Shown: positions 36,627-45,904, counted from the stretch's first letter. The stretch: 64,000 bases of DNA from Bradyrhizobium sp. Ash2021 (GCF_031202265.1 NZ_CP100604.1:1240001-1304000); one strand, 5' to 3'. The notes: generated from the sequence alone by a model not told the origin. Made by a program: numbers and translations.

Positions 36627-37208
36627 GTGTGTTGCCCGGCATGTGGTTCGGCCCCATTAGATACTTCACCCCAAACGGTAATCATAGATGGTCGGGAGTT
36701 CACCATGCCTGCGGCCTTCATGGGTGCCGAAGGCCGCTATGAGGACTACATCTATCTGCAGATGCTCCAGCGCGAGTGGGAGCGTCCAGTCGCCGAGTTT
36801 CAGACTTTTGCACACTTTGCCGATGCTGAACGCCCATCCGCACGGGCGGCCTTGGTGTTGCTGTTCTGGGGTTACTTCGAGACCTGTATCGAGCGACTTC
36901 ACCGCACAGCGATGCGCAAGCTTCCACAGCGGGTTTTAGATGACCAACTCCGGCGTTATTCCGGAGTCGGTAGCCGCCTCCATGATCTGTATAAGATATT
37001 CTTCGGGACAAACTATTTTGACGACCTTCGCGGGCACGGATTTGCGGCTGTTGCCGACCTACTAAACGACATTCACAAACGTAGAAACGAATTTAGCCAT
37101 GGAAAGCCACAGGCCATCAGTGAAGCGGCGGTGAATGCCCTCGTCGAAAATCTCAAAGCCGAGCATGAAGCCTGGATCACCGTATACAACAGCCGGGTGG
37201 GACCCTGA
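36627..37208 (+). CDS. HEPN-domain protein with Rx4-6H motif
   Basis: The 193-residue protein starts at GTG (MCCPACGS), giving one CxxC knuckle, then a mostly helical domain with the sequence RRNEFSHG. R153 and H158 match the Rx4-6H signature of HEPN ribonucleases, common in toxin-antitoxin, abortive-infection and other defence systems. A start at ATG 36705 would drop the knuckle. The next gene begins 7 bp downstream, so the two are likely one operon. HEPN assignment is by motif and helical pattern; RNase activity is inferred. Confidence 0.6.
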   Translation: MCCPACGSAPLDTSPQTVIIDGREFTMPAAFMGAEGRYEDYIYLQMLQREWERPVAEFQTFAHFADAERPSARAALVLLFWGYFETCIERLHRTAMRKLPQRVLDDQLRRYSGVGSRLHDLYKIFFGTNYFDDLRGHGFAAVADLLNDIHKRRNEFSHGKPQAISEAAVNALVENLKAEHEAWITVYNSRVGP

Positions 37209-37214
37209 ACGAGC

Positions 37215-37673
37215 GTGGGCGAAGCGAAGCGAAAGAGAGCAGCTGCTTTGCATGGCCCGTGTCCGTGCGGTTCGACAAGGCTTGCGCGTCTCTGTTGTTT
37301 CAACGGCAAGGACTGGCATAAGCCTCCAGCCGTTCTTGGGTTAAAAACACTGCCCAAGATGTCGAGTCTAACCAAGTGCTACATGAAAGAGTTGGCTTCG
37401 TGCGTGGGCCCGGTCTCGGGCGAGCACATCGTTTCAGAGGCGGTCATTCGGGTTTTGATGGCTGATGGTGATTTCTCGATCTCTGGACTTCCTTGGCTGG
37501 CGCCTGGCGAGGCAAAGATTTTGCCGCCGCAAAGCCTTCGAGCAAATTGTCTTTGCACCAAACACAACAGCGCGCTTCATCCTCTTGACGACGCAGGATG
37601 TCAGGACGCAGACGCAACGACCGCACGCGATTGCGAGCGAGGCGGCCGGTCCGCCGCCCGGATCAGTCAGTGA
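37215..37673 (+). CDS. SEC-C-like/HNH-like zinc protein, probably 3'-truncated
   Basis: The 152-residue product starts MGEAKRKRAAAL with a CPCGS motif (cysteines 16, 18, 27 and 28) like SEC-C zinc domains. It continues with CxxxxxxxC, SGEHIVSEAV and NCLCTKHNSALHPLD, the spacing of an HNH-type nuclease. After about residue 128 the sequence becomes low-complexity and overlaps the FCD regulator's end, so the natural C-terminus is probably lost. It follows the HEPN gene by 7 bp. Together they resemble a small defence or toxin operon, which is inference. Confidence 0.5.
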   Translation: MGEAKRKRAAALHGPCPCGSTRLARLCCFNGKDWHKPPAVLGLKTLPKMSSLTKCYMKELASCVGPVSGEHIVSEAVIRVLMADGDFSISGLPWLAPGEAKILPPQSLRANCLCTKHNSALHPLDDAGCQDADATTARDCERGGRSAARISQ

Positions 37674-38380
37674 TCGGGGCGGGATTCCGCCGCTTCGATG
37701 ATCGATATATATTGCGCGAAGTCGTTCTTCTGTATGTCGGCGTGAGAAACCATCAGGCGCTGGGCAGTCAGACCATCGCCGGCACAAATCGCGCCAACGA
37801 TCCCGATGTGTTCTTCAGCGGCCTCGCGAAGTCGACCAGGGACACGGAGGGCAAGATGGCGATATGCATCGATGCGCCGGCGAGCTTGGCGCGCAAGACC
37901 CGCCAGTTGCCGATTCCCGGCACACAGGTAGATTTGTTCATGGAACATGTTGTTGGCGCCGATGTATTCCTCAGTGGTTGCTGAGGCAGATTGCGTGCAT
38001 AGATCCGCCAGGCGTTTCAACTCGTTCCGCTCGGTGGCATCGGCCCTCTGCGCAGCGTAGCAGGCACACAGGCCTTCCAGACCGGACAACAATTCGAGGA
38101 GTTCGATGACCTCGCTGACGTTTAGCGAGGCCACGTAGCTTCCCGAACGCGGCCGCACATCGATTAGACCGAGCGAGGCCAACCGGCCGATAGCGTCGCG
38201 AACCGGCGCTCGTGACACGCCGAAGCGTGCCGCGAGCACCCGCTCGTCCAGACGCTCGCGGGGCTTCAACTGGGCGGTCATGATTTCCTGCTCCAGGACG
38301 CGCACGATCTCGTCCCTGGAAAGTCCGCCCGCCGTGTCGTCTTGCTTCGACCGGAATTTCGTCTGCTGTAAATTCAACAT
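37667..38380 (-). CDS. GntR-family transcriptional regulator (FCD subgroup)
   Basis: The 237-residue protein has a GntR winged helix-turn-helix (RDEIVRVLEQEIMTAQLKPRERLDERVLAARFGVSRAPVRDAIGRLASLGLIDVRPRSGSYV) and a C-terminal FCD ligand-binding domain with metal-binding His residues (NNMFHEQIY, EEHIGIV and VSHADI). FCD regulators sense organic acids and usually repress the adjacent operon. The start at 38380 puts the domain at the N-terminus; the frame extends to 38563. It is divergent from the transporter operon and probably controls it. Confidence 0.9.
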   Translation of the reverse strand: MLNLQQTKFRSKQDDTAGGLSRDEIVRVLEQEIMTAQLKPRERLDERVLAARFGVSRAPVRDAIGRLASLGLIDVRPRSGSYVASLNVSEVIELLELLSGLEGLCACYAAQRADATERNELKRLADLCTQSASATTEEYIGANNMFHEQIYLCAGNRQLAGLARQARRRIDAYRHLALRVPGRLREAAEEHIGIVGAICAGDGLTAQRLMVSHADIQKNDFAQYISIIEAAESRPDH

Positions 38381-38716
38381 CGATGCTGTCCCAGTTTCCT
38401 CGGATTTAGCTTCAGAAAATATGGCTCCACGCGAGGTCTGGCCTGTGAAGCGCGCGAACTTGCTCTCGAATCCTCCGCCACCTGCTGGCCGCGCGAACAA
38501 ACAGAAACGACTCGACATGAATCGGTCGAAACAGACTGACCATACCTTCGGCGTCGTCTGCACAATAACTGATCACTTGACATTATCAAACTGGTCATAT
38601 CAGATTATTGTCTGTTAACGATTGCCCTGCGGACCCACGGCGGAGCGTGCTGGCCTCGATATGCCGGCCCGTTTGCGGGCCTTGGACCTGGCGCGACGAT
38701 GATAAGGGATCGATCA
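38381..38716. promoter_or_regulatory. divergent regulatory region of the FCD regulator and transport operon
   Basis: A candidate promoter has TTGACA at 38577-38582 with TCAGAT 17 bp later (38600-38605). Overlapping it, tggtcatatca (38592-38602) resembles the GT/AC core of FadR-like operators. No gene is supported here. Confidence 0.35.
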
Positions 38717-39904
38717 ATGAAAAGGGCTGCTCTGATTGGGGCGCTTCTGTTCTGGTCCGTGGCCGCTGCCAACGCGGCGGAGCCAATCAAGATGACCGTT
38801 ATTCAGGACGCGTCGGGCAGCGCGGTTCTGGAGGACTACTCACGCCAGTTCTACCAGGGCTTCGACCTCGGCCTGGAATACGTGACGAAAGGCACGATGC
38901 AGGCGATCGGCCGAGCGATCGTAGTCACGAAGCAGGACACAAACGTGAAACCGGACCGGGCACGCAGCTTGCTTGCGCAGGCTTACGAGAATGGCGCGGA
39001 TATCGCCATCGGCTCGACCTCCTCGGGTGTCACGAAGGCGATGCTCCCCGTCGCCAATGAGTACGAAAAGATCCTCCTGGTCGCACCGGCCGTCGCGGAT
39101 TCGATCACGGGCGCCGACTGGAACCGTTATATCTTCAAGTCGTCGCGCAATAACTCGTTCGATATCCAGGCGCAGTCGATCGCGATGCACCTCACGCCTG
39201 ACGCCGCCATTGGAATTATCGGCGAAGATTACGCGTTTGTGCATGACGGGGCCGCCGCGCTCAAGGAGGCGGTCGCGCCCTCCGGGGCAAAGGTGATCGC
39301 CGAGGAATACGTTCCGATGGATGCGGCCGACCTGACGCCGGCGCTTGAGCGGCTGGCGAACAAGATGTCCGCCCACAAGGGGCGCAAGATCCTGTTCGCC
39401 TATTTCGCAATCCTGCCGAATTACATGGGCAAGATCAAGAACTGGGGTCCGGAGCGCTACGGGCTGGAAGTCAGTGCGGTGATCAACACGCTGACGTCGC
39501 TCGAAAGCTTCAAGGTAGCACCGGGCATGGAGGGCGGCGCTTTCTATTACTACGAACTCCCCAAGAATCCGATCAACGACTGGCTCGTTGCGGAGATGAA
39601 AAAGCGCTACGACGCGCCGCCCGACTACTTCACGGTAGAGGGCTTCACGGCAGCGATCGCCGCGATCACGGGCATCGAGAAGGCAAAGAGCACGCAGCCG
39701 GATGCCGTGATCAAGGCGATGGAGGGGATGGAGTTCGATTCACCCCGCGGCAAGATGATGTTCCGCGCCGAGGATCATCAGGCCATGATGCCCATGTACG
39801 ACATTCGCCTGAAGAACGTCGACGGCTTGAACCGAGCAGTCCCGGAGCTCGTGCGTGAGATCTCGGCCAGCGAGTTCAAAATCCCGATCCGCAACAAGCG
39901 ATGA
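38717..39904 (+). CDS. livK: ABC transporter substrate-binding protein, branched-chain amino acid type
   Basis: The 395-residue protein has a signal peptide (MKRAALIGALLFWSVAAANAA) and a type I periplasmic-binding fold of the Leu/Ile/Val family (ADIAIGSTSSGVTKAMLPVANEYEKILLVAPAVADSITG, then FAYFAILPNYMGKIKN). It delivers a substrate to the LivHMGF-type transporter encoded downstream. The neighbouring CoA ligase and hydratase suggest the cargo is an organic acid rather than leucine. The start at 38717 is chosen over 38699 for the signal peptide. The gene overlaps the ATPase gene as ATGA. Confidence 0.93.
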   Translation: MKRAALIGALLFWSVAAANAAEPIKMTVIQDASGSAVLEDYSRQFYQGFDLGLEYVTKGTMQAIGRAIVVTKQDTNVKPDRARSLLAQAYENGADIAIGSTSSGVTKAMLPVANEYEKILLVAPAVADSITGADWNRYIFKSSRNNSFDIQAQSIAMHLTPDAAIGIIGEDYAFVHDGAAALKEAVAPSGAKVIAEEYVPMDAADLTPALERLANKMSAHKGRKILFAYFAILPNYMGKIKNWGPERYGLEVSAVINTLTSLESFKVAPGMEGGAFYYYELPKNPINDWLVAEMKKRYDAPPDYFTVEGFTAAIAAITGIEKAKSTQPDAVIKAMEGMEFDSPRGKMMFRAEDHQAMMPMYDIRLKNVDGLNRAVPELVREISASEFKIPIRNKR

Positions 39905-40704
39905 GGCTCGCAGATTCGTCGAAAGGATCAGCTGCGTCCATGGAACCGGCACTCATGACGACGGGGTTAGGCGTCCGCTTCGGTGGCCACAAGGCCGTCG
40001 ACGCCGTGACCTGCTCATTTGTGGAGGGGACGCTCACGGCCATCGTGGGACCGAACGGCGCCGGCAAGACCACCTTCTTCAATCTTCTCTCCGGTCATAC
40101 GGCGGCGACCGAGGGAGACGTCTTTCTCTTCGGGGAGCGGGTGACCAACTGGCCGGCCTCGAAGCGCGCGCGGCGTGGTCTCGGACGTGGATTCCAACTG
40201 ACAAATCTGTTTCCGAGTCTGTCGGCTCACGAGAATGTCCGCCTCGCCGTGCAATCGCGCAGGGGAGCGAGATGGTCTTTCCTCTCTACCTGGAGCCGCC
40301 ACCGCATCCTGATCGAGGAAGCAGACTCCATCCTGGTCCGCACCGGGCTGGAAGCACATCGCGACGGGCTCGTTGGGGCGTTGAGCCACGGGGACCAGCG
40401 CAAGCTCGAGGTCGCCGTCCTGACCGCCCTGGCTCCGAAGGTCTATCTGTTCGATGAGCCGACGGCCGGCATGAGCGCCGACGAGGTGCCTCTCATCCTC
40501 GACCTGATCGCGGGGCTGAAGGCCGAAGGCGGTCACACGATCCTGCTGGTCGAGCACAAGATGGATGTGATCGGCCAGCTCGCCGATCGCGTCATCGTCC
40601 TGCATCAGGGCGCCCTTGCGGCCGACGGGGACATCGAGACGGTCATCTCGTCCGACCTTGTTCAGCAAGCCTATCTCGGGCGTGCCCGCTCCGGGCATTG
40701 CTGA
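39901..40704 (+). CDS. livG: ABC transporter ATPase, LivG type
   Basis: The 267-residue ATPase has Walker A GPNGAGKT at 50-57, signature LSHGDQRKLEVA (the Gly of LSGG replaced by His, as is common in LivG), Walker B VYLFDEPTAGM and the switch His in LLVEHKMD. It powers import through the LivH/LivM channel with LivF. The start overlaps the binding-protein stop. An operon runs unbroken from here to 45904 with 4-bp overlaps or adjacent stops. Confidence 0.95.
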   Translation: MRLADSSKGSAASMEPALMTTGLGVRFGGHKAVDAVTCSFVEGTLTAIVGPNGAGKTTFFNLLSGHTAATEGDVFLFGERVTNWPASKRARRGLGRGFQLTNLFPSLSAHENVRLAVQSRRGARWSFLSTWSRHRILIEEADSILVRTGLEAHRDGLVGALSHGDQRKLEVAVLTALAPKVYLFDEPTAGMSADEVPLILDLIAGLKAEGGHTILLVEHKMDVIGQLADRVIVLHQGALAADGDIETVISSDLVQQAYLGRARSGHC

Positions 40705-41469
40705 ATGACGGAAACCGCTCTCGCGCTCACCGACGTGCATACGCATATCGGCCGGTTCCACATCCTTCAGGGCGTGACGTTCGCGGTCCGTGCGGGCGGC
40801 GTGACGGCGCTTCTCGGCCGCAACGGCGCCGGCAAGACAACGACGTTGCGCACGATCATGGGCCTTTGGAAGGCGAGCAGCGGAGCCGTCACGTTTCAGG
40901 ATCGACCGATCACGGCATTCCGGACAGCCGAGATCGCGCGGTGCGGCGTCGGCTATGTGCCCGAGAACACGGGCATCTTCGGGCAGCTGACCGTTCGCGA
41001 GAATATGATCCTCGCCGCGCGCAGCGGTCGCATGGATCGGGCGCGGCTCGCGCGCGTCTTTGGCTATTTTCCTCCGCTTGAGCAATTCTGGAACAGCAGC
41101 GCTGGGCATCTTTCGGGAGGCCAGAAACAGATGCTCTCGATCGCCCGCGCCATCATCGAGCCTCGCAAGATTCTGCTGGTGGACGAACCCACGAAAGGTG
41201 TCGCGCCGGCGATCATCGACGCGATCATGGAAGCATTCCGCGACTGCAACAGAGAGGGGACAACCATTCTTCTCGTCGAGCAGAACTACGACGTCGCTCT
41301 CGCGCTGGCCCAAGACGTGGTGCTCATGGACGACGGAAGCGTGAGGTTCGCGGGGGCGATGGAGGCGTTCCGCTCCGACCCGAAGCTCGGCGAAAACGCG
41401 CTCGGCTTCGCCGCCGCGCGGGGACCTCAACGCCCGGCCGCGCCCGGCTGGCGAGCTGAGAGGACGTAG
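40705..41469 (+). CDS. livF: ABC transporter ATPase, LivF type
   Basis: The 254-residue ATPase has Walker A LGRNGAGKT at 38-45, the signature LSGGQKQMLSIARA, Walker B ILLVDEPTKGVAP and the switch His replaced by a Gln-Asn pair (LLVEQNYD), as usual in LivF. It forms the heterodimeric motor with LivG. It starts immediately after the LivG stop (TGAATG) and its TAG overlaps the GTG of the permease. The C-terminal tail is rich in Arg and Pro. Confidence 0.95.
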   Translation: MTETALALTDVHTHIGRFHILQGVTFAVRAGGVTALLGRNGAGKTTTLRTIMGLWKASSGAVTFQDRPITAFRTAEIARCGVGYVPENTGIFGQLTVRENMILAARSGRMDRARLARVFGYFPPLEQFWNSSAGHLSGGQKQMLSIARAIIEPRKILLVDEPTKGVAPAIIDAIMEAFRDCNREGTTILLVEQNYDVALALAQDVVLMDDGSVRFAGAMEAFRSDPKLGENALGFAAARGPQRPAAPGWRAERT

Positions 41470-42461
41470 TGCGCTCTTCGATTTCAAACGAATGGGTGTG
41501 GCCGGTTGGAGTGCTGCTCGCGGTTCCCGTTCTAGCGCTTGCCTGCATCTGGTCACCGGCGACGTGGTTGACACTGACCTTCGCGGGTCTGGCGAGCGGA
41601 ATCATGCTGTTCGTCATGGCGTCCGGCTTGAGCATGATCTTTGGGCTGATGGATGTGCTCAACTTCGGCCACGGCGCCTTCATCACGATCGGCGCCTATA
41701 TGGGCTGGCTCGTGTTTGGGCTGCTGGCCGGGCCGGTCGCCTCGACGCATCTTGCCGCCAACTTGCTGTCGGTCTTGGCGGCGTCCGGCGTGGCCATTTT
41801 CTGCGCCGGCCTGCTCGGCCTCCTGTTCGAGAGGGTTGTGGTCAGAAAGGTCTACGGGGACCACCTGAAGCAAATTCTGATCACGTTGGGAGGGGCCATC
41901 GTCATCGAGCAACTCGTGATGATGATCTGGGGACCGCAAGAGAAGACTCTGGGGCTTCCTGTCGGGCTCAGTGGAACGCTCTCGATCGCCGGCGCGACCA
42001 TCGAGCGCTACCGGGTCTTCGTCATTGCGATCGGGCTCGCCCTGCTGGCCGTGATGCACCTCGTGCTGTCGCGAACCCGGCTGGGTCTGCTCGTCCGGGC
42101 GGGCGTCCAGGACCGCGAGATGGTCGAGGCGCTCGGCTACAGAATTGACCATATCTTCGTCCTGGTGTTCGTAGCCGGAGCAGCGCTGGCCGGGTTCGGA
42201 GGGGTTCTCTGGGCTCTGTCGGAAGGGTCGCTGAATTCGGCGATCGGCGGCCGGACGCTCGTCCTGGTCTTGATCGTCATCGTGATCGGCGGCCCCGGAT
42301 CGATCGCGGGGACCTTCGTGGCGTCTCTGCTCGTCGCCTTGACGGGCAGCTATATGGCCTATCTGGCGCCCAAGGTGGCGCTCGCATCAACTGTTCTCCT
42401 GATGGTCGTTGTGCTGATGTGGCGCCCCGGCGGTCTCTACGCGCTGGAGAAGAGTCGATGA
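41469..42461 (+). CDS. livH: ABC transporter permease, LivH type
   Basis: The 330-residue membrane protein shows about eight hydrophobic segments and the LivH core (GLSMIFGLMDVLNFGHGAFITIGAYMGW, then LRTAGVQD-like LVRAGVQDREMVEALGY, the cytoplasmic coupling helix). It starts at GTG overlapping the LivF stop. The C-terminal hydrophobic part (VALTGSYMAYLAPKVALASTVLLMVVVLMWRPGGLY) is typical. It forms half of the import channel with LivM. Confidence 0.93.
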   Translation: MRSSISNEWVWPVGVLLAVPVLALACIWSPATWLTLTFAGLASGIMLFVMASGLSMIFGLMDVLNFGHGAFITIGAYMGWLVFGLLAGPVASTHLAANLLSVLAASGVAIFCAGLLGLLFERVVVRKVYGDHLKQILITLGGAIVIEQLVMMIWGPQEKTLGLPVGLSGTLSIAGATIERYRVFVIAIGLALLAVMHLVLSRTRLGLLVRAGVQDREMVEALGYRIDHIFVLVFVAGAALAGFGGVLWALSEGSLNSAIGGRTLVLVLIVIVIGGPGSIAGTFVASLLVALTGSYMAYLAPKVALASTVLLMVVVLMWRPGGLYALEKSR

Positions 42462-43573
42462 GCGCCACCATCCTCTCCAGCGACTTGCCGCGCAGTTTCA
42501 CGCTCTCTGTGCTTCTTCTCGTCATCGGCGTGTTCCTGGCGGTCGCGCCATTCGCGGCGCCTGCCGGACCGGTCGTGGGCGGCGCGGTCAAGATCCTCGT
42601 GATGATCGTCGTCGTAGCCTCGTTCGATGTGCTAATCGGCTATACTGGAATCATTTCCTTTGCGCACACCGCCTTCTTCGCCATCGGCGCGTACGGCGTC
42701 GGCATTTCGCTCCGTCGTTTTGGGGCGGAGCTTCCGGTGCTGCTCGGCGGCCTCGCCGGCGCGCTAATCGTGACCGCGCTCGCAGCGGGCCTCATCGGCT
42801 TCTGCAGCATGCGCGTGCGTACCGTCTTCTTTGCCATGATCACGCTGGCCGCGGCCTCGGCCTTCAGCCTGTTCGTCCTTCAGTTCTATGACCTGACCGG
42901 AGGTCCGGACGGTCTGGTCTTCCAGATCCCAAGATTTTTCCGCCCGGCAAATATCATCCTGTCAGAAAAGATCTTTGACCGAACGATCAATGGCACGTTG
43001 CTTCTCTACTACGTCATCTTCATCGTTTGCGGGATCGTGTTCCTATTCCTGCTGCGGCTCGTCAACTCGCCGTTCGGCCGCGTGCTTCAAGCCATCCGAG
43101 AGAATGAGATGCGGGCGGAGGCGATAGGCTTCAGCGTCTTGACTTACCGCGTCCAGATCAACTGCATCGCAGCATGCTGCGCCTGCCTCGCCGGTAGCCT
43201 CTACGCTGTTTGGCTCCGCTATGTCGGTCCTGACACGACGGTAAGCCTGCAGATCATGCTCGATGTTTTATTGATGGCGGTCATCGGCGGGACCGGGACG
43301 ATCTACGGGGCCGTTGTCGGCGTAACGCTATTCGTGCTCGCCGAAACCTATCTGCGCCTTGGCATCGCAGCACTTCACGTGCACGCCGCGGGCGTTCCCG
43401 GGCTCGACGCCGTTACGGATCCGAACAGGTGGCTTCTCTGGCTCGGCCTACTCTTCGTAATGAGCGTCTATTTCTTTCCCGATGGCGTCGTCGGAACACT
43501 AAGACGGCGCTCGGCGGCTCGCGGCAAGGCAGCCGGAAAGTCCAAGCTACGTACATTCGAAACCGGGAGATGA
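42458..43573 (+). CDS. livM: ABC transporter permease, LivM type
   Basis: The 371-residue membrane protein carries the LivM pattern (FDVLIGYTGIISFAHTAFFAIGAYG, FFAMITLAAASAF, coupling helix RVLQAIRENEMRAEAIGF). The start at 42458 overlaps the LivH stop as ATGA; the longer frame from 42419 is discarded. The gene ends over the start of the CoA ligase gene (ATGATG), so transport and metabolism are translated together. It pairs with LivH in the channel. Confidence 0.94.
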   Translation: MSATILSSDLPRSFTLSVLLLVIGVFLAVAPFAAPAGPVVGGAVKILVMIVVVASFDVLIGYTGIISFAHTAFFAIGAYGVGISLRRFGAELPVLLGGLAGALIVTALAAGLIGFCSMRVRTVFFAMITLAAASAFSLFVLQFYDLTGGPDGLVFQIPRFFRPANIILSEKIFDRTINGTLLLYYVIFIVCGIVFLFLLRLVNSPFGRVLQAIRENEMRAEAIGFSVLTYRVQINCIAACCACLAGSLYAVWLRYVGPDTTVSLQIMLDVLLMAVIGGTGTIYGAVVGVTLFVLAETYLRLGIAALHVHAAGVPGLDAVTDPNRWLLWLGLLFVMSVYFFPDGVVGTLRRRSAARGKAAGKSKLRTFETGR

Positions 43574-45171
43574 TGGTGGTTGTTGACGACGCACGGCCCT
43601 ATCTCGTCAGCGACATCGTCGAGGACAATGCCGTCTGGGCCGCCGACGAACCGGCCATGATCTTCAAGGATCGGACCTGGACTTGGCGCGATTTCCGGGA
43701 TGGCGTTCACACCCTGCGGCGCGGGCTCGGCCGACACGGTATCGTTCGCGGCAGCCGTGTCGCGATCCTGGAACGGAATTGCGACGACTACATTCTGCTG
43801 CACTACGCCTTGGCGAGCATAGGCGCGATCCTCGTGCCCATCAACATATGGCTGAGAACCGCCGAGATTGCCTACATCCTCGCCAGCTCTCAGCCGAGCA
43901 TGCTGGTGGTTGGGGCCGAATTCGCTGACACGGCCGCGGCGGCAATTGAAGCGCTCGCAGATCCGCCGCGGCTGATTTACTGCGGCGAGGCAAGATCGGG
44001 CCATCTCCGCTGGCGGGACCTCCTGGCCGACGGGCCGGCCACCGCGCTTTCGGCTCCCGCCAGTTGGGACGATCCTCACATCATTCTCTATACGAGCGGG
44101 ACAACGGGACGTCCCAAGGGCGCCGTCATCTCGCATCGCCGCACGGTGCTCGACGCTCTGGCGGCATCGGGCGCCTACGGAATCAGGACCGGCGAGCGCT
44201 TTTATTGCTATATGCCTCTCTTCCACACGGGAGCGTGGGACTACTTCAAACTGTTCTTCTATCGGCGCGGGGCAGTGGTGCTGGCGGAGCGCTTCGATGC
44301 GGAGGAGGCGGTCAGGCTGATCGAACGCCATCGCTGCAACGGGATGTTCTCCGTTCCGCTGACATTGCGGCAGATCGTGGAAGCTCCGTCTTTTGCGACG
44401 GCCGACATGTCCAGCATGCGCTTCATTGCCTACGGCAGCTACGACCCGTCGAACGTCATGGTGCGAGTCTTGAACGCGTTCCGCGAGCGGGGCGCGCACG
44501 AAGTCGGCATTACGCATGTCTACGGGATGACCGAGGCGGGGCCATTTATCTCGTTCATGCCGCCAGAGCGCGCAGAGCAGAAGCCGGGTTCGATCGGGCG
44601 CCCGCTCCCCGGCGTGCAGCTCCGTCTTCTGGACGAGGAGATGAAACCCGTTGCCGCCGGCGAGACGGGTGAAATCTGCCTTCGTGCTCCCTGCCTGATG
44701 TCAGGCTATCTGAATCGCCCGGAAGCAACGGCCGAAGCCTTCGCCGGCGGCTGGCTGCACACGGGCGACCTCGGGCGCGTCGACGAAGAGGGCGACCTTC
44801 ACCTCGTCGATCGCAAGAAGGACATGATCCGGTCGGGTGGCGAAAACGTCTTCGCCAAGGAGGTCGAGCAGATCCTGATCGCTCACCCCGCGATCAGGGA
44901 CTGTGCCGTGGTTGGGTTGCCGGATGCCGATTACGGCGAGCGGGTCGTGGCTGTCGTCATGCTGGAGACGCCCGGCGCGACCGACGAGCCCGAGGTCATT
45001 GCCTACACCCGACAACGAATTGCCGGTTTCAAGACACCCAAGCAGGTATTCTTCGTCGCTGAGTTCCCACGCACCCCGGCCGGCAAGATTCAGAAACATC
45101 TCGTCCGGCAATCGCTTCTGTCCGCAACCCCCCGAGCAGATCACGGCGGCCATGTCCATCAGCGTCACTGA
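43570..45171 (+). CDS. AMP-forming acyl-CoA synthetase
   Basis: The 533-residue enzyme belongs to the ANL superfamily. Motifs are complete: YTSGTTGRPKGA for phosphate binding, YGMTEAG, HTGDLGRVDEEG and DRKKDMIRSGGENV for the hinge, and the catalytic Lys region PRTPAGKIQK. It activates a carboxylic acid to its CoA thioester. Its position after a LivKGFHM-type importer suggests that the imported acid is the substrate. It overlaps LivM by 4 bp and the hydratase gene by 20 bp. The acid cannot be deduced; aryl, cyclic or medium-chain acids are all possible. Confidence 0.94.
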   Translation: MMVVVDDARPYLVSDIVEDNAVWAADEPAMIFKDRTWTWRDFRDGVHTLRRGLGRHGIVRGSRVAILERNCDDYILLHYALASIGAILVPINIWLRTAEIAYILASSQPSMLVVGAEFADTAAAAIEALADPPRLIYCGEARSGHLRWRDLLADGPATALSAPASWDDPHIILYTSGTTGRPKGAVISHRRTVLDALAASGAYGIRTGERFYCYMPLFHTGAWDYFKLFFYRRGAVVLAERFDAEEAVRLIERHRCNGMFSVPLTLRQIVEAPSFATADMSSMRFIAYGSYDPSNVMVRVLNAFRERGAHEVGITHVYGMTEAGPFISFMPPERAEQKPGSIGRPLPGVQLRLLDEEMKPVAAGETGEICLRAPCLMSGYLNRPEATAEAFAGGWLHTGDLGRVDEEGDLHLVDRKKDMIRSGGENVFAKEVEQILIAHPAIRDCAVVGLPDADYGERVVAVVMLETPGATDEPEVIAYTRQRIAGFKTPKQVFFVAEFPRTPAGKIQKHLVRQSLLSATPRADHGGHVHQRH

Positions 45172-45904
45172 ACCGCAGCGCCACATTGTGCTCGTTACGA
45201 TCGAGAACGAGGGGCGCCGAAATGCGCTCACGCGCGCGATGTTCGAGGAACTGGCCCTGCTCTGGCCGCGCCTCGAAGCCTCCACGGCGAGATGCGTCGT
45301 TGTCACGGGACAGGGCAGCAAAGCCTTCTGCTCAGGAGCCGGCCTGTCGATCGACTGGACCTTAGATCCAAACCTCGACGACCTTGTCGACCGCGCCCTG
45401 CTCAAGACACAGACCTTCACGAAGCCACTGGTCGCTGCCATCAACGGCCACGCCGTCGCGGGCGGGCTCGAATTCGTCCTGTCCTGCGACATCCGCATTG
45501 CTGCGCGGGGCGCGAAGCTAGGGTTTCCGGAAGTCCAGTGGGGCATATTCCCGTCCGGTGGAGGCGCGCTCAAGCTCGAAGGGCAGATCGGCTACACGTG
45601 GGCCCGCGATCTCCTTCTCACGGGTCGGCTCATCACAGCGGATGAGGCGAATACGATCGGGCTCGTGGGCCAGGTTGTCGTCGCGCAGGACGTTCGCGCA
45701 ACGGCAATGCAACGCGCCGAAAGCATCGCCAGGAACAGCCCGACCGCTGTTGCAGCCGTCAAGCGCTTCCTTTCCCGGCGCTCGGCGCGAGCTCTTGCGG
45801 AGGATGTTCCCGACGAGGAGCGCGAGGCACGGAACGTGAGAGCGAGTTCGGACAGAGTCAAAGGGGTCGAGGCGTTCTTGAACCGGCGCCCTCCGCCTTA
45901 TTGA
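45152..45904 (+). CDS. enoyl-CoA hydratase/isomerase family protein
   Basis: The 250-residue crotonase-fold protein has the oxyanion-hole segments FCSGAGLSIDW and GHAVAGGLEFVLSCDIRIAA. A Glu lies in GFPEVQWGIFPSGGGALKL, a probable acid/base residue of the hydratase group. It probably takes the enoyl-CoA product of a downstream oxidation, or isomerises or hydrolyses the CoA ester made by the ligase. The start at 45152 lies inside the end of the ligase gene. It is the last gene of the operon. Confidence 0.92.
   Translation: MSISVTEPQRHIVLVTIENEGRRNALTRAMFEELALLWPRLEASTARCVVVTGQGSKAFCSGAGLSIDWTLDPNLDDLVDRALLKTQTFTKPLVAAINGHAVAGGLEFVLSCDIRIAARGAKLGFPEVQWGIFPSGGGALKLEGQIGYTWARDLLLTGRLITADEANTIGLVGQVVVAQDVRATAMQRAESIARNSPTAVAAVKRFLSRRSARALAEDVPDEEREARNVRASSDRVKGVEAFLNRRPPPY

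Noticed and set aside
40015..41574. 519-codon minus-strand frame across livG/livF
   Set aside because: Antisense shadow of two ABC ATPases; no domain and it crosses gene borders.
43468..44517. 349-codon minus-strand frame across the CoA ligase
   Set aside because: Antisense shadow of the ligase gene.
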